64,000 nucleotides of DNA from JAPOPJ01 sp964538885 (GCA_964538885.1 CAZIHR010000018.1:11353-75352), one strand, 5' to 3'. Positions 34,492 to 43,462 are shown, counted from the stretch's first letter. Notes: generated from the sequence alone by a model not told the origin. A program made the numbers and translations.

Positions 34492-34517
34492 ATTATGAAC
34501 AAATTTTTTCTAGTCCC

Positions 34518-34525
34518 AATAAAAA
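34518..34525 (-). promoter_or_regulatory. TATA box of rpoD-rpl18e-rpl13-rps9
   Basis: TTTTTATT on the minus strand, 30 nt before the rpoD ATG. Confidence 0.45.
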
Positions 34526-34568
34526 TCTTGATGATGACTCTGAAAGTACAGATATGTGTTTTTTTAGG

Positions 34569-34576
34569 TATAAATA
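34569..34576 (+). promoter_or_regulatory. TATA box of the SBDS-exosome operon
   Basis: TATAAATA, centred 30 nt before the SBDS ATG at 34602. It is a textbook archaeal TATA box and diverges from the rpoD promoter about 50 bp away. Confidence 0.6.
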
Positions 34577-34601
34577 ACAAATAATATCAATTATTCCATC
34601 T

Positions 34602-35288
34602 ATGGCCGAAGTTACAGTGGTGAGATACTCATTTGAGGGTGAAAAATTTGAAATTTTGGTAAAGCCTGACCCTGCACTTGATTATAAGCTTGGAAAGATA
34701 AAGGATCTGTACCGGGTGATGGTCTCTGATGAGATTTACACCGATTCTGGCAAGGGCACCAAGCCCCCACTAGAAAAGCTCATCAAGGCATTCAAGACGG
34801 ATGATCCAGCAGAAATTGCTAGGCAGATCCTCAAAAAAGGTGATCTAAATCTGACTACTGACCAAAGACGGAAGATGACTGATGAAAAGAGAAGGCAGAT
34901 TGTGGAGCTCATTGTACGTACGTATGTGGATCCTAAAACACACCTACCACATCCTCCTATTAGGATAGAGCAGGCAATGAAGGATGCACGAGTTTCGATC
35001 GAACCACAAAAGGGTGCAGATGAACAAGTACAGGGAATCGTGGACAATCTACGTTCTATAATCCCGCTCAAGTCTGAGAACATTCAACTTGAGATCACTG
35101 TACCTGCACAGCATGTGTCTCGATCTTATTCTGTACTAAAGTCAGTAGGAACACTTGCAAAGGAGGAGTGGCAGAACAACGGCTCTCTAAAAGCAATACT
35201 TGAAATACCGGCTGCGGCAAGGCCAAACGTGATAGATAGATTGGGTTCTGTTACAAAAGGCTCGGCTACTGTGGATGTGGTAGAATAA
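34602..35288 (+). CDS. sdo1: Ribosome maturation protein SBDS/Sdo1
   Basis: 228 residues with the three SBDS domains: an N-terminal FYSH domain (KFEILVKPDPALDYKLGK), a helical middle (LTTDQRRKMTDEKRRQIVELI, HPPIRIEQAMKDARV) and a C-terminal ferredoxin-like domain (IIPLKSENIQLEITVPAQHV). It helps release the anti-association factor from the large subunit in eukaryotes. It heads the exosome operon; the next start overlaps its stop by one base. Confidence 0.96.
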   Translation: MAEVTVVRYSFEGEKFEILVKPDPALDYKLGKIKDLYRVMVSDEIYTDSGKGTKPPLEKLIKAFKTDDPAEIARQILKKGDLNLTTDQRRKMTDEKRRQIVELIVRTYVDPKTHLPHPPIRIEQAMKDARVSIEPQKGADEQVQGIVDNLRSIIPLKSENIQLEITVPAQHVSRSYSVLKSVGTLAKEEWQNNGSLKAILEIPAAARPNVIDRLGSVTKGSATVDVVE

Positions 35289-35968
35289 TGGATGCAAGAC
35301 GTAAATATGTAATTCCGGGTGATATCATAACCACAGGACCATTCAGGCCAGAACAAAATGTCATTCTTAATGGAAACAAGATGGTCTCCACTACTACTGG
35401 CATATCTGAAATTTACAATGATTCTGTCAAGGTAATATCTCTGACAGGGAAATATATTCCAAAGATCAACGATCTTGTAATTGGCAAGGTCATATCTCAC
35501 AATTCACTTTCTTGGGAATTAGATATCAATTCTTGCTATGTGGGATTTCTGCCCGCACAAGATGTGTTTGGTAGGAACTTTGCGACACATGCAGATGATT
35601 TAACTTCAAAGCTCAAATCTGGAGATCTGGTGGCTGCACGTATTGCCAACTTTGACAGAACCCGTGACCCACTTGTTACTGTATCTGACAGGGATCTTGG
35701 TAAAATTGATTCGGGCGATTTAGTGAAAATATCTCCAAGCAAGATCCCACGACTGATTGGAAAGCGAGGTACAATGATTCAGGCAATTGAGATGGCCACT
35801 GGTGCTGTAATCACCATTGGACAAAACGGATGGGTTGTGGTGGCATGTGAGTCTTCAGAGGGACTCGTAAAAGCAAAAAAGGCTATTCATCTCATCAACG
35901 AGAATGCACATGTTACAAATTTGACTGATAGAGTAAAAGATATGTTGGGATCACGAGGTGAATTATAA
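35288..35968 (+). CDS. rrp4: Exosome RNA-binding cap subunit Rrp4
   Basis: 226 residues: an N-terminal domain (YVIPGDIITTGPFRPEQNV), an S1 domain (about 60-140, NDLVIGKVISHNSLSWELDIN) and a KH domain (about 145-210, ISPSKIPRLIGKRGTMIQAI with the GxxG loop GKRG). It forms the RNA entry cap of the archaeal exosome. The end of the SBDS gene and the rrp4 start share one base, and rrp41 follows with no gap. Confidence 0.96.
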   Translation: MDARRKYVIPGDIITTGPFRPEQNVILNGNKMVSTTTGISEIYNDSVKVISLTGKYIPKINDLVIGKVISHNSLSWELDINSCYVGFLPAQDVFGRNFATHADDLTSKLKSGDLVAARIANFDRTRDPLVTVSDRDLGKIDSGDLVKISPSKIPRLIGKRGTMIQAIEMATGAVITIGQNGWVVVACESSEGLVKAKKAIHLINENAHVTNLTDRVKDMLGSRGEL

Positions 35969-36709
35969 ATGGGCGGACGCGAATCTGAGATGGTTTTATT
36001 AGATGAGAACGGGATCCGTTGCGACGGTCGAAGAGTTGATGAGACCCGAAGAATCATGATAAAGGCAGGTGGGCTGAAAAATGCCGATGGCTCTGCATAT
36101 ATTGAGTTTGGTGACAACAAGATAATTGCGGGTGTATTTGGACCACGAGATGTGCATCCAAAGCACATGTCTGATACGGATACCGGAATACTGCGTGTCA
36201 GATATCATATGGAGCCATTCTCCGTTACAGAACGAAAGAACCCTGCACCGTCAAGAAGGGAGATTGAGATATCTAAAGTGATCAAAGAAGCTCTGGAACC
36301 TGCAGTAATGCTTGAAAAATTCCCACGCACTGCTGTAGATGTCTTCATAGAGATTATACAGGCTGATGGTGGTACTAGATGTGCTGCACTATCTGCTGCT
36401 TCAGTGGCACTTGCAGATGCAGGGATACCTATGAGAGATATGGTAGCAGCATGCGCGGCGGGTAAAGTGGCAGATACAATCGTACTTGATGTTAACAATG
36501 AGGAGGATCAGGCCGGCCAAGCAGATATGCCTATAGGTTACATGCCGAGTTTGGAGAAGATTACATTGTTACAGCTTGATGGGGTACTGTCTCCTGATGA
36601 ATATAAAAAATGTATTCAGACCGGAATTCATGGATGTAAGATCGTCTATGATCTTCAAAAGAAAGCACTAAGTGACAAGTATTTCCGAGCTGGGAGTGAT
36701 GAAGATTGA
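35969..36709 (+). CDS. rrp41: Exosome catalytic subunit Rrp41
   Basis: 246 residues of RNase PH fold, the phosphorolytic active subunit. Visible motifs include IRCDGRRVDETR, GVFGPRDVHPKH, FSVTERKNPAPSRREIE with the phosphate-binding Arg-Arg, IQADGGTRCAALSAASVALADAG and DLDVNNEED-type Asp/Glu residues (LDVNNEEDQAG). It pairs with Rrp42 into the hexameric ring. Confidence 0.97.
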   Translation: MGGRESEMVLLDENGIRCDGRRVDETRRIMIKAGGLKNADGSAYIEFGDNKIIAGVFGPRDVHPKHMSDTDTGILRVRYHMEPFSVTERKNPAPSRREIEISKVIKEALEPAVMLEKFPRTAVDVFIEIIQADGGTRCAALSAASVALADAGIPMRDMVAACAAGKVADTIVLDVNNEEDQAGQADMPIGYMPSLEKITLLQLDGVLSPDEYKKCIQTGIHGCKIVYDLQKKALSDKYFRAGSDED

Positions 36710-37509
36710 CTTCTATTTTGGATGATCTCAAAAGGTCACAGATATACGAGCTACTTGAGCAGGGAAAGCGCATAGATGGTAGAGCACTAGACGAGCAACG
36801 AAATATTGTCATTGACACCAATATTGTCCCTAAAGCTAACGGCTCAGCAAAGGTTCGACTGGGAGATAGTGAAGTCATTTGTGGCGTAAAGATTCAGCCT
36901 GATAGACCGTTTCCAGACACGGGTGATAGAGGTATATTCATCTGCACTGCTGAATTATTGCCGTTGTCACACCCGAGCGTGGAGACAGGTCCCCCAGGAC
37001 CTGATGTTATCGAGTTGGCCCGCGTGGTAGATAGAGGAATTCGAGAAAGTCACATGATAGATCTGAGTCAGCTGGTAATTGAGAAGGACAAGTCGGTGGT
37101 GGGTATATTTGCAGATAATGTCGTGGTGGATTACGGCGGCAACCTGTTTGACGCGTGCTCATATGCAGCTACAGCTGCACTATTGACATCAAAGTCACCT
37201 AAATGGGTGATGCAAGATGATGTGCCAACTCTTGTGGAGGGAGAATATGATATTCCTGTAACTACGGTTCCAGTGTCTGTAACTATGGCCAAGATTGGGA
37301 ATCACATATTAGTTGATCCAGATGCAGAAGAATGGTCGTGTATGGATGCACGTATTACGATAACGACTGATTCTGATAGGAACATCTGCGCGTTACAGAA
37401 GGGCGGTTCAGGTGGCTTTACGTTTGATGAGGTTGCAAAGTGTGGTGACATTTCTGTTCGCGTGGGTGCCAAAATACGAGAGATTCTCAAACAGGCTGGA
37501 GGCTTGTAA
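36706..37509 (+). CDS. rrp42: Exosome non-catalytic subunit Rrp42
   Basis: 267 residues, RNase PH fold without the catalytic Asp pair, as is normal for Rrp42. Motifs: LLEQGKRIDGRALDEQRNI, GDSEVICGVKIQPD, ELLPLSHPSVETGPPGPDVIELARVVDRGIR and VDYGGNLFDACSYAATAAL. It starts with TTG overlapping the rrp41 stop by 4 bp. Confidence 0.96.
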   Translation: MTSILDDLKRSQIYELLEQGKRIDGRALDEQRNIVIDTNIVPKANGSAKVRLGDSEVICGVKIQPDRPFPDTGDRGIFICTAELLPLSHPSVETGPPGPDVIELARVVDRGIRESHMIDLSQLVIEKDKSVVGIFADNVVVDYGGNLFDACSYAATAALLTSKSPKWVMQDDVPTLVEGEYDIPVTTVPVSVTMAKIGNHILVDPDAEEWSCMDARITITTDSDRNICALQKGGSGGFTFDEVAKCGDISVRVGAKIREILKQAGGL

Positions 37510-37510
37510 T

Positions 37511-37723
37511 ATGGCCAAGAAGAAAAAGTCACTCAAAGGTTTGGGTGCCAGATATGGAATCAAATTAAGAAAACAGTACACAAAGATCCATCTGTTGCTC
37601 AAGCAGAAGAGAACGTGTCCAGAGTGTGGCTCTGGGAGGTTTGGCCGCGATGCTGTGGGGATATGGTCCTGCAAAAAGTGTGGCTTTAAGATCGCCGGGA
37701 CTGCATACGATGTCAAAATTTAA
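37511..37723 (+). CDS. rpl37ae: Ribosomal protein L37Ae (eL43)
   Basis: 70 residues, basic, beginning MAKKKKSLKGLGARYGIKLR, with a zinc ribbon (Cys36, Cys39, Cys54, Cys57). The frame extends further upstream, but the ATG one base after the rrp42 stop gives the family's normal length. Confidence 0.96.
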   Translation: MAKKKKSLKGLGARYGIKLRKQYTKIHLLLKQKRTCPECGSGRFGRDAVGIWSCKKCGFKIAGTAYDVKI

Positions 37724-37955
37724 TGCCACAATAATGGTGGATGCTGGAGACAGCACCAAAGCAATCTTTGACTCGATAAATACTGATAACGAGTTTTATC
37801 CAGAAAACCCCACTAGAACCAGAATGAGCCTAGGCAGAACCATCAAAATTTTGGTAGAGTCTGATAGCCTACCACACCTACGTGCCAATCTCAACTCGAC
37901 ACTACGACTTGTTCATGCAAGTTATGACTCGATCGAGTCGACAAAAAAGAGTTGA
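37710..37955 (+). CDS. pcc1: KEOPS complex subunit Pcc1
   Basis: 81 residues. Pcc1 is the small dimerisation subunit of KEOPS, which makes N6-threonylcarbamoyl-adenosine in tRNA. It shows FNATIMVDAGDSTKAIFDSI, then the buried ILVESDSLPHLRANLNSTLRLVHASYDSI region typical of the family. ATG 37710 overlaps the rpl37ae stop by 14 bp, as is common in this archaeal order. Confidence 0.88.
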   Translation: MSKFNATIMVDAGDSTKAIFDSINTDNEFYPENPTRTRMSLGRTIKILVESDSLPHLRANLNSTLRLVHASYDSIESTKKS

Positions 37956-38034
37956 CAAGTAGATTCCTCCTAAATGACTCGCTTTTGTACATATGATCCA
38001 TATATACCGAGTCCGTTTTTGTGCATTTGGGAAG

Positions 38035-38042
38035 AATTATAA
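38035..38042 (+). promoter_or_regulatory. TATA box of prefoldin beta
   Basis: AATTATAA centred 26 nt upstream of the ATG at 38065; predicts a leaderless mRNA. Confidence 0.5.
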
Positions 38043-38064
38043 TGCAACGTGTTGAATTTAATAC

Positions 38065-38472
38065 ATGTCATCAAATCAGATTCCTCCATGGCTTCAGGAA
38101 CAAATGTTGAAGCTACAACAATCTCAACAAAATCTCCAGTCTATAATGACACAAAAGCAGCAGCTGGAGATGGATCAGGCAGAGACAGAGAAGGCACTTG
38201 ACGAGCTGAAAAAAGCAGATGACTCTGATTTAGTATACAAATTTGTGGGTTCAGTCCTGTTAAGATCTACAAAGCAGGAACTGACAGCAGAACTAGAAGA
38301 GAGAAAGGACATGTCCAAGACACGTTCTATAGTATTAGCAAAACAGGAGACGAAGGTAAAAGAGACACTCAAAGAGCAAGAGACCAAGATCAATGAAATG
38401 ATGAGGGGGAAGCAACCAAGCGAGACATCTACACCTGGAGACATGTCAGCCGATGACAACCCTAGAAGATAG
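38065..38472 (+). CDS. pfdB: Prefoldin subunit beta
   Basis: 135 residues: two long coiled-coil helices (about 8-50 and 78-112) around a beta hairpin containing YKFVGSVLLRSTKQEL, the standard prefoldin beta layout (V-Y-K-x-V-G-x-x-L). It is a jellyfish-shaped holdase that hands proteins to the thermosome. A Ser/Pro/Asp-rich tail of about 20 residues is unusual and probably disordered. Confidence 0.93.
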   Translation: MSSNQIPPWLQEQMLKLQQSQQNLQSIMTQKQQLEMDQAETEKALDELKKADDSDLVYKFVGSVLLRSTKQELTAELEERKDMSKTRSIVLAKQETKVKETLKEQETKINEMMRGKQPSETSTPGDMSADDNPRR

Positions 38473-38521
38473 CACATATCTTTCCACACAAAATATTAAC
38501 AAAGGTTTCTAGATCTAGTTA

Positions 38522-39214
38522 TTGACACTGGCAAAACTTAGGATTGTCATAGATGAAAGAGAAAGGAAGAGTGGTATTCCGGATCTGCTCAAGGCAGTAG
38601 GGATGAACACAGAAGTAAAGACGTTGGAGGTGGGTGACTATATTGTGGCGCCAGAGACTGTGGTGGAGAGAAAGAGTATACGTGATTTAATGTCATCTGT
38701 ATTTGATGGGAGGTTGTTTGATCAATGTACTAGGCTCAAGGAACATTTTCAATCTCCTGTGTTGCTCATGGAGGGGAACGTGGATGAGATTGAGGATATT
38801 ACAGACAATCCGTTGATCTTTTATGGTGCCATATCGGCAGTAGTGCTTGACTTTGGAATTCCGGTGATACCTACACCTAGTGCCACACATACAGCTAAGC
38901 TGCTTGTCTCTATGTGTTCCCGGAAAGGGAATAAAAGTGGGCCTTTTCTAAAGAAGATAAAAAAATCAACTGACTTGCATAAGCAACAGCTCACATTACT
39001 GTGTAGCTTGCCGGGAATAGGAGACAAACTTGCATCGAGAATGCTTGAAAGATTTGGCACCCCTATTGACACGTTCAATGCTGCAACAGCAGAGCTTGCC
39101 AAGGTGGAAGGACTTGGAACTGCTAGAGCTAAGCGGATAAGAAAAATGCTCAAGTCAAAGGGTACACATTCGCCGAAATCTGGTCAGCAGACGTTACATG
39201 TTCCTATCTCTTGA
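38522..39214 (+). CDS. XPF/Mus81-type structure-specific nuclease (ERCC4 nuclease plus HhH)
   Basis: The nuclease domain (1-140) has the signature GD-x(n)-ERK-x3-D: Gly38-Asp39, Glu49-Arg50-Lys51 and Asp55, plus Asp11/Glu12 (IDERER). A tandem helix-hairpin-helix follows at about 160-215 (LCSLPGIGDKLASRMLERFG, LAKVEGLGTARAKRI). This is the short helicase-less form seen in Crenarchaeota and Thaumarchaeota, which cuts branched DNA, usually with PCNA. The last residues QQTLHVPIS resemble a PIP-like tail. TTG start; 10-bp overlap with convergent nob1. Confidence 0.93.
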   Translation: MTLAKLRIVIDERERKSGIPDLLKAVGMNTEVKTLEVGDYIVAPETVVERKSIRDLMSSVFDGRLFDQCTRLKEHFQSPVLLMEGNVDEIEDITDNPLIFYGAISAVVLDFGIPVIPTPSATHTAKLLVSMCSRKGNKSGPFLKKIKKSTDLHKQQLTLLCSLPGIGDKLASRMLERFGTPIDTFNAATAELAKVEGLGTARAKRIRKMLKSKGTHSPKSGQQTLHVPIS

Positions 39215-39683
39215 ACAGCTTTCTCTTGAGACGTGTCCCACATCTGTCACATTTCTCTCCGGTCTTTTGGGAGATTTTACATGCTGGGCAATAGTGAATC
39301 CATTTGCCTGCATCACGTATGCCTGTGGTCATCACAGGTAATGCACACATGTTCAGTTTATCTGCTACATTGGATACTGCAAAATCGTCGGTGATGATCT
39401 CCCCCCCAATTTCCAATCCTAGTGCGATAATAGAGATGTCTTGTATTGACATCTGTCTGAAATCTCCACTCTCTCTTGCTGCTCTTACTGCAGCTCTCGT
39501 GGATTCAGCTTTAGGTTCCACTATCTTGAGCCTTCCTATCTCGCAGAGCATATCTAGGATGCCTTGATTTTTTTTGATATGTCGGATTTCTTCGTATACT
39601 CCGGGTGTAGTATAGTATTCTGCTAGTGACTTGAAGGGCACACCTGCATAAAACGCACTTGCATCAAGTATCTTAGAACCCAA
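39204..39683 (-). CDS. nob1: Nob1-like rRNA endonuclease (PIN domain plus zinc ribbon)
   Basis: 159 residues: a PIN nuclease domain with Asp in LDASAFY, Glu in EEIR, and ITDDFAVSNVA as the acidic active site, then a zinc ribbon (Cys132, Cys135, Cys145, Cys148) and a basic tail. Nob1 cuts the 3' end of pre-16S rRNA. It overlaps the nadK 3' end by 11 bp on the same strand. Confidence 0.94.
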   Translation of the reverse strand: MGSKILDASAFYAGVPFKSLAEYYTTPGVYEEIRHIKKNQGILDMLCEIGRLKIVEPKAESTRAAVRAARESGDFRQMSIQDISIIALGLEIGGEIITDDFAVSNVADKLNMCALPVMTTGIRDAGKWIHYCPACKISQKTGEKCDRCGTRLKRKLFKR

Positions 39684-40488
39684 GCTTACTCATCTGCCTC
39701 AGACCGCGTTTTTTGAGTCGGACAAAGACGGCGGGCTTTTTGAATTTTTTGATGGTGATTGTCTCCTCATATCCGGCCGACTTTATGACTTGTGCATCCA
39801 TAACTATATTACAGTCATGTGATGAGATGATCTCGATCTTTTCGTCTGGTACCACTATTGATTCTAGTCTGTAGACGGGTGCTACTGGAGTTATTATCAG
39901 TACATCCAAACTTTCGTGTAGGATCGGACCGCCAAGCGAAAATGAGTGTCCGGTGGAACCACTTGGCGTTGCTATGATGACTCCGTCCATTTTTTGTTTG
40001 ACTGTGTCATTTTGAAATCTTATCTCGATCTCTGATGTCTTTGTCATGTTTGTCCTGCTGATGTAAATCTCATTCAATGCTGGTGGGAAATCTTTGCCAT
40101 TGCATGACGCGATCACTCTTGTTCTCTTGTCTAGAAAGAATTTTCCTTTCAGGATTTGGTCTATTGCATTATCTATTTGGTCGATTGTTATCTCCGATAG
40201 GATTCCTCTATTGCCGCCCACATTGATTGTGAGTATTGGCGTGTTGTTCTCTAGATGCCTGAAGACGCGTAGTGTGGTGCCATCGCCACCCAGCGTAACT
40301 GCAAGATCAAGCTTTTGTCTTTTCAGATCTTCTAGTGATTCGATCCCTATTGCTCCTTCCACCTTGACAGGGGATATTGTAAATACGTTGGATTTTATAT
40401 TAAGAAATTTTTTTGTAACTAGTCTGGCGGCATCCTCTGACTCTTTTGAGCCTACCTTGCTTACAACTGCCACATTTCTGAGCTTCAC
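39673..40488 (-). CDS. nadK: NAD kinase
   Basis: 271 residues making NADP from NAD. The two signatures are clear: GGDGTTLRVFR (nucleotide-binding GGDG, about 68-78) and ATPSGSTGHSFSLGGP (about 172-187, equivalent to the NE/GSTAYS loop). Upstream of nob1 in one transcript. Confidence 0.96.
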   Translation of the reverse strand: MKLRNVAVVSKVGSKESEDAARLVTKKFLNIKSNVFTISPVKVEGAIGIESLEDLKRQKLDLAVTLGGDGTTLRVFRHLENNTPILTINVGGNRGILSEITIDQIDNAIDQILKGKFFLDKRTRVIASCNGKDFPPALNEIYISRTNMTKTSEIEIRFQNDTVKQKMDGVIIATPSGSTGHSFSLGGPILHESLDVLIITPVAPVYRLESIVVPDEKIEIISSHDCNIVMDAQVIKSAGYEETITIKKFKKPAVFVRLKKRGLRQMSKLGF

Positions 40489-41167
40489 TCTGTTTTCTCT
40501 GAATCGTTTTCCTTAAAAATTATATCTAAGTGGGGGTTCAAAAAAGTGACAATGGCCTCATCAGATAACCATTTTGTCGTATAACATACAAAAATATGAT
40601 GATTCTATTGCCGTCCAATGCTGGGTCTTAATTTGTCAAATTCATCTGAAATAATACATACCAAAATATTGAACATTAAGTTATGGGTTAGAGTTGTATC
40701 ATTTGATTTTAGACGAATTACATATCCTAATGATTCTATATGATAATTGTCTGGTGATGTTGCGCCATTTGTGGTATTGGTTAGCTAGGACAATCAAACG
40801 TATAGTATTTGGTGCAGTCTGAATTGACGAGAGAAAATGGCATATTATCTTCTCTATTGAAGATGTCCCAGTTGGAATTCAGCATAAATTCAAGAGTTGC
40901 TCTGGCAATCTACATGTCTTGCTTGCGGGCAGTCAATCTGAATAATTTGGGCATGTCTTATTATACTAATCATGTGTGCTTGGCAGAATTTGAAATAGAA
41001 TTTTGCTGTTGATCTCAATGTTTTGCTGTCTGAGTGTGTATTTGTGATTTGACAAGTTGTATAGTTGTCAGTTATTGCTATTCTCTATATTGATTTTTAT
41101 ATTGTGAATTCATTAGGATTAGCTAAATTTCGTGGGCATTATATTGTAGAACGTAACAAGACGCATT
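40489..41167. other. 679-bp AT-rich interval without a recognisable gene
   Basis: Contains the divergent promoter regions of nadK and sufC. The only longer frame (67 codons, + strand, 40809-41012) has no ribosome site, family or codon pattern, and I regard it as chance. No RNA gene is apparent. The length is notable in a genome that is otherwise tightly packed. Confidence 0.5.
41139..41146 (+). promoter_or_regulatory. TATA box of sufC
   Basis: TTATATTG centred 26 nt upstream of the sufC ATG. Confidence 0.45.
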
Positions 41168-41938
41168 ATGGCAGTACTGGAGATCAGAGACTTGCATGTT
41201 GCGCGGGATGGTAAAGAAATTCTCAAGGGTGTAAACATGAAAACTGGACCGGGTCAGGTGCATGCCATAATGGGTCCAAACGGTTCTGGAAAGAGTACCT
41301 TAGCATACACGTTGCTTGCACATCCAAAATACGAGGTCACTGGTGGTGATATTTTGTTGGATGGTCAAAGCATACTTGATCTTACTGCAGACGAACGTGC
41401 AAAGAGAGGGCTGTTTTTGGGGTTCCAGTACCCGACTGAGGTTGCAGGTGTTGGCTTTTCACACTTTTTGAGAACCGCGTACAACTCTCTTAGTAAGGCA
41501 CTTCAAGGGGAAGATAGGGAGGTCTTTATCACTGTGAGAGAATTTCAAAAATATCTCAAGGAGAATCTTAACAAGGTTGGACTGAAAGAGGAGTTTCTCT
41601 CTAGGTATCTCAATGAAGGCTTTTCTGGGGGAGAAAAAAAGCGTGCCGAAGTACTACAGATGGCAGTACTCAAGCCCACAATCTCCATTCTTGACGAGCC
41701 TGACTCTGGTCTGGATATTGACTCTGTACAGGCTGTGGCAAAGTCCATCAGCCAAGTGTCTGGAAATGACTCTACTGTTATAGTAATTACTCACTATGCG
41801 CGAATACTCAAATTCCTAGATAGGTTGGACTTTGTTCATGTATTTGCACAGGGCCAGATACTAAAGACTGGTGATGCGTCCCTTGCAGACAAGCTTGAAA
41901 ATGAGGGATACGATTGGGTTCTAGAACAAGCAGCCTGA
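41168..41938 (+). CDS. sufC: SufC ATPase of the SUF Fe-S assembly system
   Basis: 256-residue ABC ATPase: Walker A GPNGSGKST (36-44), the SufC-type Q-loop FLGFQYPTEVAGVGF, signature FSGGEKKRAEVLQ (about 153) and Walker B ISILDEPDSGLDID. SufC powers the SufBCD scaffold. In most archaea it lies next to sufB and sufD; here it is alone, about 14 kb from them and on the other strand, with its own TATA box. Confidence 0.97.
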   Translation: MAVLEIRDLHVARDGKEILKGVNMKTGPGQVHAIMGPNGSGKSTLAYTLLAHPKYEVTGGDILLDGQSILDLTADERAKRGLFLGFQYPTEVAGVGFSHFLRTAYNSLSKALQGEDREVFITVREFQKYLKENLNKVGLKEEFLSRYLNEGFSGGEKKRAEVLQMAVLKPTISILDEPDSGLDIDSVQAVAKSISQVSGNDSTVIVITHYARILKFLDRLDFVHVFAQGQILKTGDASLADKLENEGYDWVLEQAA

Positions 41939-41971
41939 CGATAGTTTTACACTTGTATATCTAGTACAACA

Positions 41972-41988
41972 TATGCGGTTACCGCATA
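41972..41988. promoter_or_regulatory. Perfect 7-bp inverted repeat after sufC
   Basis: TATGCGG-TTA-CCGCATA, 33 bp beyond the sufC stop, in the 307-bp gap 41939-42245. A three-base loop is tight for a hairpin, so an operator or other protein site is possible; a terminator is less likely as no T-run follows. Nothing else is seen in this gap apart from the promoter of the next gene. Confidence 0.4.
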
Positions 41989-42213
41989 ATTCCAATATTA
42001 TCTCATCAGCTATAACTAGTATCTTACATGAATCGGATTTTTACCATAAAAATTGATCCTAGCAGTGCTTTTTTGCATCTTGAGATGTTCTTGAATCATA
42101 CTTAATGTCGTGCGTAAATTTTGTCTTTTTACATAAAGCGAATTATTACACCTTGCAATAAAATGGTGGGATGGTTACATGTGTGTTTGGTATGGTTGGA
42201 CCCATTCACGTTT

Positions 42214-42221
42214 TTTTTAAA
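42214..42221 (+). promoter_or_regulatory. TATA box of the chlorite-dismutase-like gene
   Basis: TTTTAAAT, 28 nt before the ATG at 42246. Confidence 0.45.
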
Positions 42222-42245
42222 TAGGGTCAGCGGAGCCAAGACATC

Positions 42246-42917
42246 ATGGTACACAGCGACGAATATTACTTTAATTTTTCATTCTTCAAAGTAGATCCCA
42301 AGTGGCGATGGATGGCAGATCTTGCAAAGGAGGAATCTGCCAAGGAAGTAGAAAATGTGATTAAAAACTCGGGTATACGATTTAGGGCATACTCGAATCT
42401 GGGCCTACGAGATGATGCAGATTTTATGTTTTGGTTTGTAGCACACACTGTTGATGAGATCCAAGATGCCGTGGGAAAGCTTTACTCTACAGTATTTGGA
42501 AAATACATCTCTCCGTCAAGGACATATTTGTCGTGTACGCGACCGTCAATTTATGTCGCAGAAGGCAAGCCATTAGGATTCCTTTCAGGAGATGTGGGGA
42601 AAAAATACGTCATAGTGTACCCCTTTACCAAGACCCGTGAGTGGTATCTGCTCCCTCGGAACGAGAGGCAGGATATAATGGATGAACACATCAAGGTCAG
42701 TCAGAGATATCCTCAGGTTGTGTTGAATACCACCTATGCATTTGGTATTCATGATGAGGACTTTATGCTAGCATTTGAAGTGGATGATGTGCGGGATTTT
42801 CAAGATCTCATCATGGACTTGAGAGAGACCCGTGTCTCACGATTCGTCAAGAATGATATTCCGATGATTGTGTGTGTTAAAAAGGATATAGTTCCACTAA
42901 TTGGAAGTTTTGGATGA
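42246..42917 (+). CDS. Chlorite dismutase-like family protein (HemQ/coproheme decarboxylase-like)
   Basis: 223 residues with two ferredoxin-like halves, as in the Cld/HemQ family. The second half carries VIVYPFTKTREWYLLP (Tyr125, Lys129, Trp133), the motif E-H-x5-R-Y with the likely proximal heme ligand His148, and VLNTTYAFGIHDEDFMLAFE. The YPF-x-K-x-x-x-WY pattern matches HemQ-type enzymes better than true chlorite dismutases. It could make heme b from coproheme or be a heme-binding peroxidase-like protein. It is co-transcribed with the next two genes (ATGA overlaps). Confidence 0.85.
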   Translation: MVHSDEYYFNFSFFKVDPKWRWMADLAKEESAKEVENVIKNSGIRFRAYSNLGLRDDADFMFWFVAHTVDEIQDAVGKLYSTVFGKYISPSRTYLSCTRPSIYVAEGKPLGFLSGDVGKKYVIVYPFTKTREWYLLPRNERQDIMDEHIKVSQRYPQVVLNTTYAFGIHDEDFMLAFEVDDVRDFQDLIMDLRETRVSRFVKNDIPMIVCVKKDIVPLIGSFG

Positions 42918-43462
42918 TGAAGTCGCTTAAGGAGTGGGCTACAATTATACGTGCTTTAGAATGTGGGGAGCAGACCGTCCTACTGCGTAAGGGTGGTATA
43001 CTGGAGGCTTCCTCGGGTTTTATAGTTGAATCGGACAAGTTCCTGTTGTTTCCGACTGTAGAACACCAGGGCTACTCTAACATCAAGGAACAGTTCCATG
43101 GCCTTCTTGATCGTATACAGGCAGAACAGCGACAAGAAGATGGCATCATGTTAACATCATATGCTAGGGTCCTTGCAGATGCAGACCTTCATTCTGTGAA
43201 AATAATTGAGGAACTCTCCAAATTTCATATATGGAGCAAGTCATATGTCGACGAGAGGATAAAGTGGAAAGCAGAAAAGCCCATCAAGGCATTGTTCCTA
43301 CAGGTGTACAATATTCCGCCTCTCACTGTAGATATGAATCCAGAGTATCGTGGCTGCAAGTCGTGGATAGATGTGGACACACAGATTCCTGATGGAAAGT
43401 CAGTTTTGAGCAAGACAGAAATTGAGTCACGTTTAGAAGAGTTCAGGAAGTTGGTGCATTGA
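42914..43462 (+). CDS. DUF1802 family protein
   Basis: 182 residues starting LKEWATIIRALECGEQTVLLRKGGI, followed by LLFPTVEHQG, the pattern I recall for DUF1802 proteins of archaea and cyanobacteria, whose function is unknown. Its ATG overlaps the stop of the heme-protein gene and its TGA overlaps the TTG of the aldo/keto reductase gene, so the three are one unit. Confidence 0.75.
   Translation: MMKSLKEWATIIRALECGEQTVLLRKGGILEASSGFIVESDKFLLFPTVEHQGYSNIKEQFHGLLDRIQAEQRQEDGIMLTSYARVLADADLHSVKIIEELSKFHIWSKSYVDERIKWKAEKPIKALFLQVYNIPPLTVDMNPEYRGCKSWIDVDTQIPDGKSVLSKTEIESRLEEFRKLVH

Noticed and set aside
40809..41012. 67-codon ORF upstream of sufC
   Set aside because: No family, no promoter or ribosome site near the start, and no codon pattern distinct from random AT-rich DNA.
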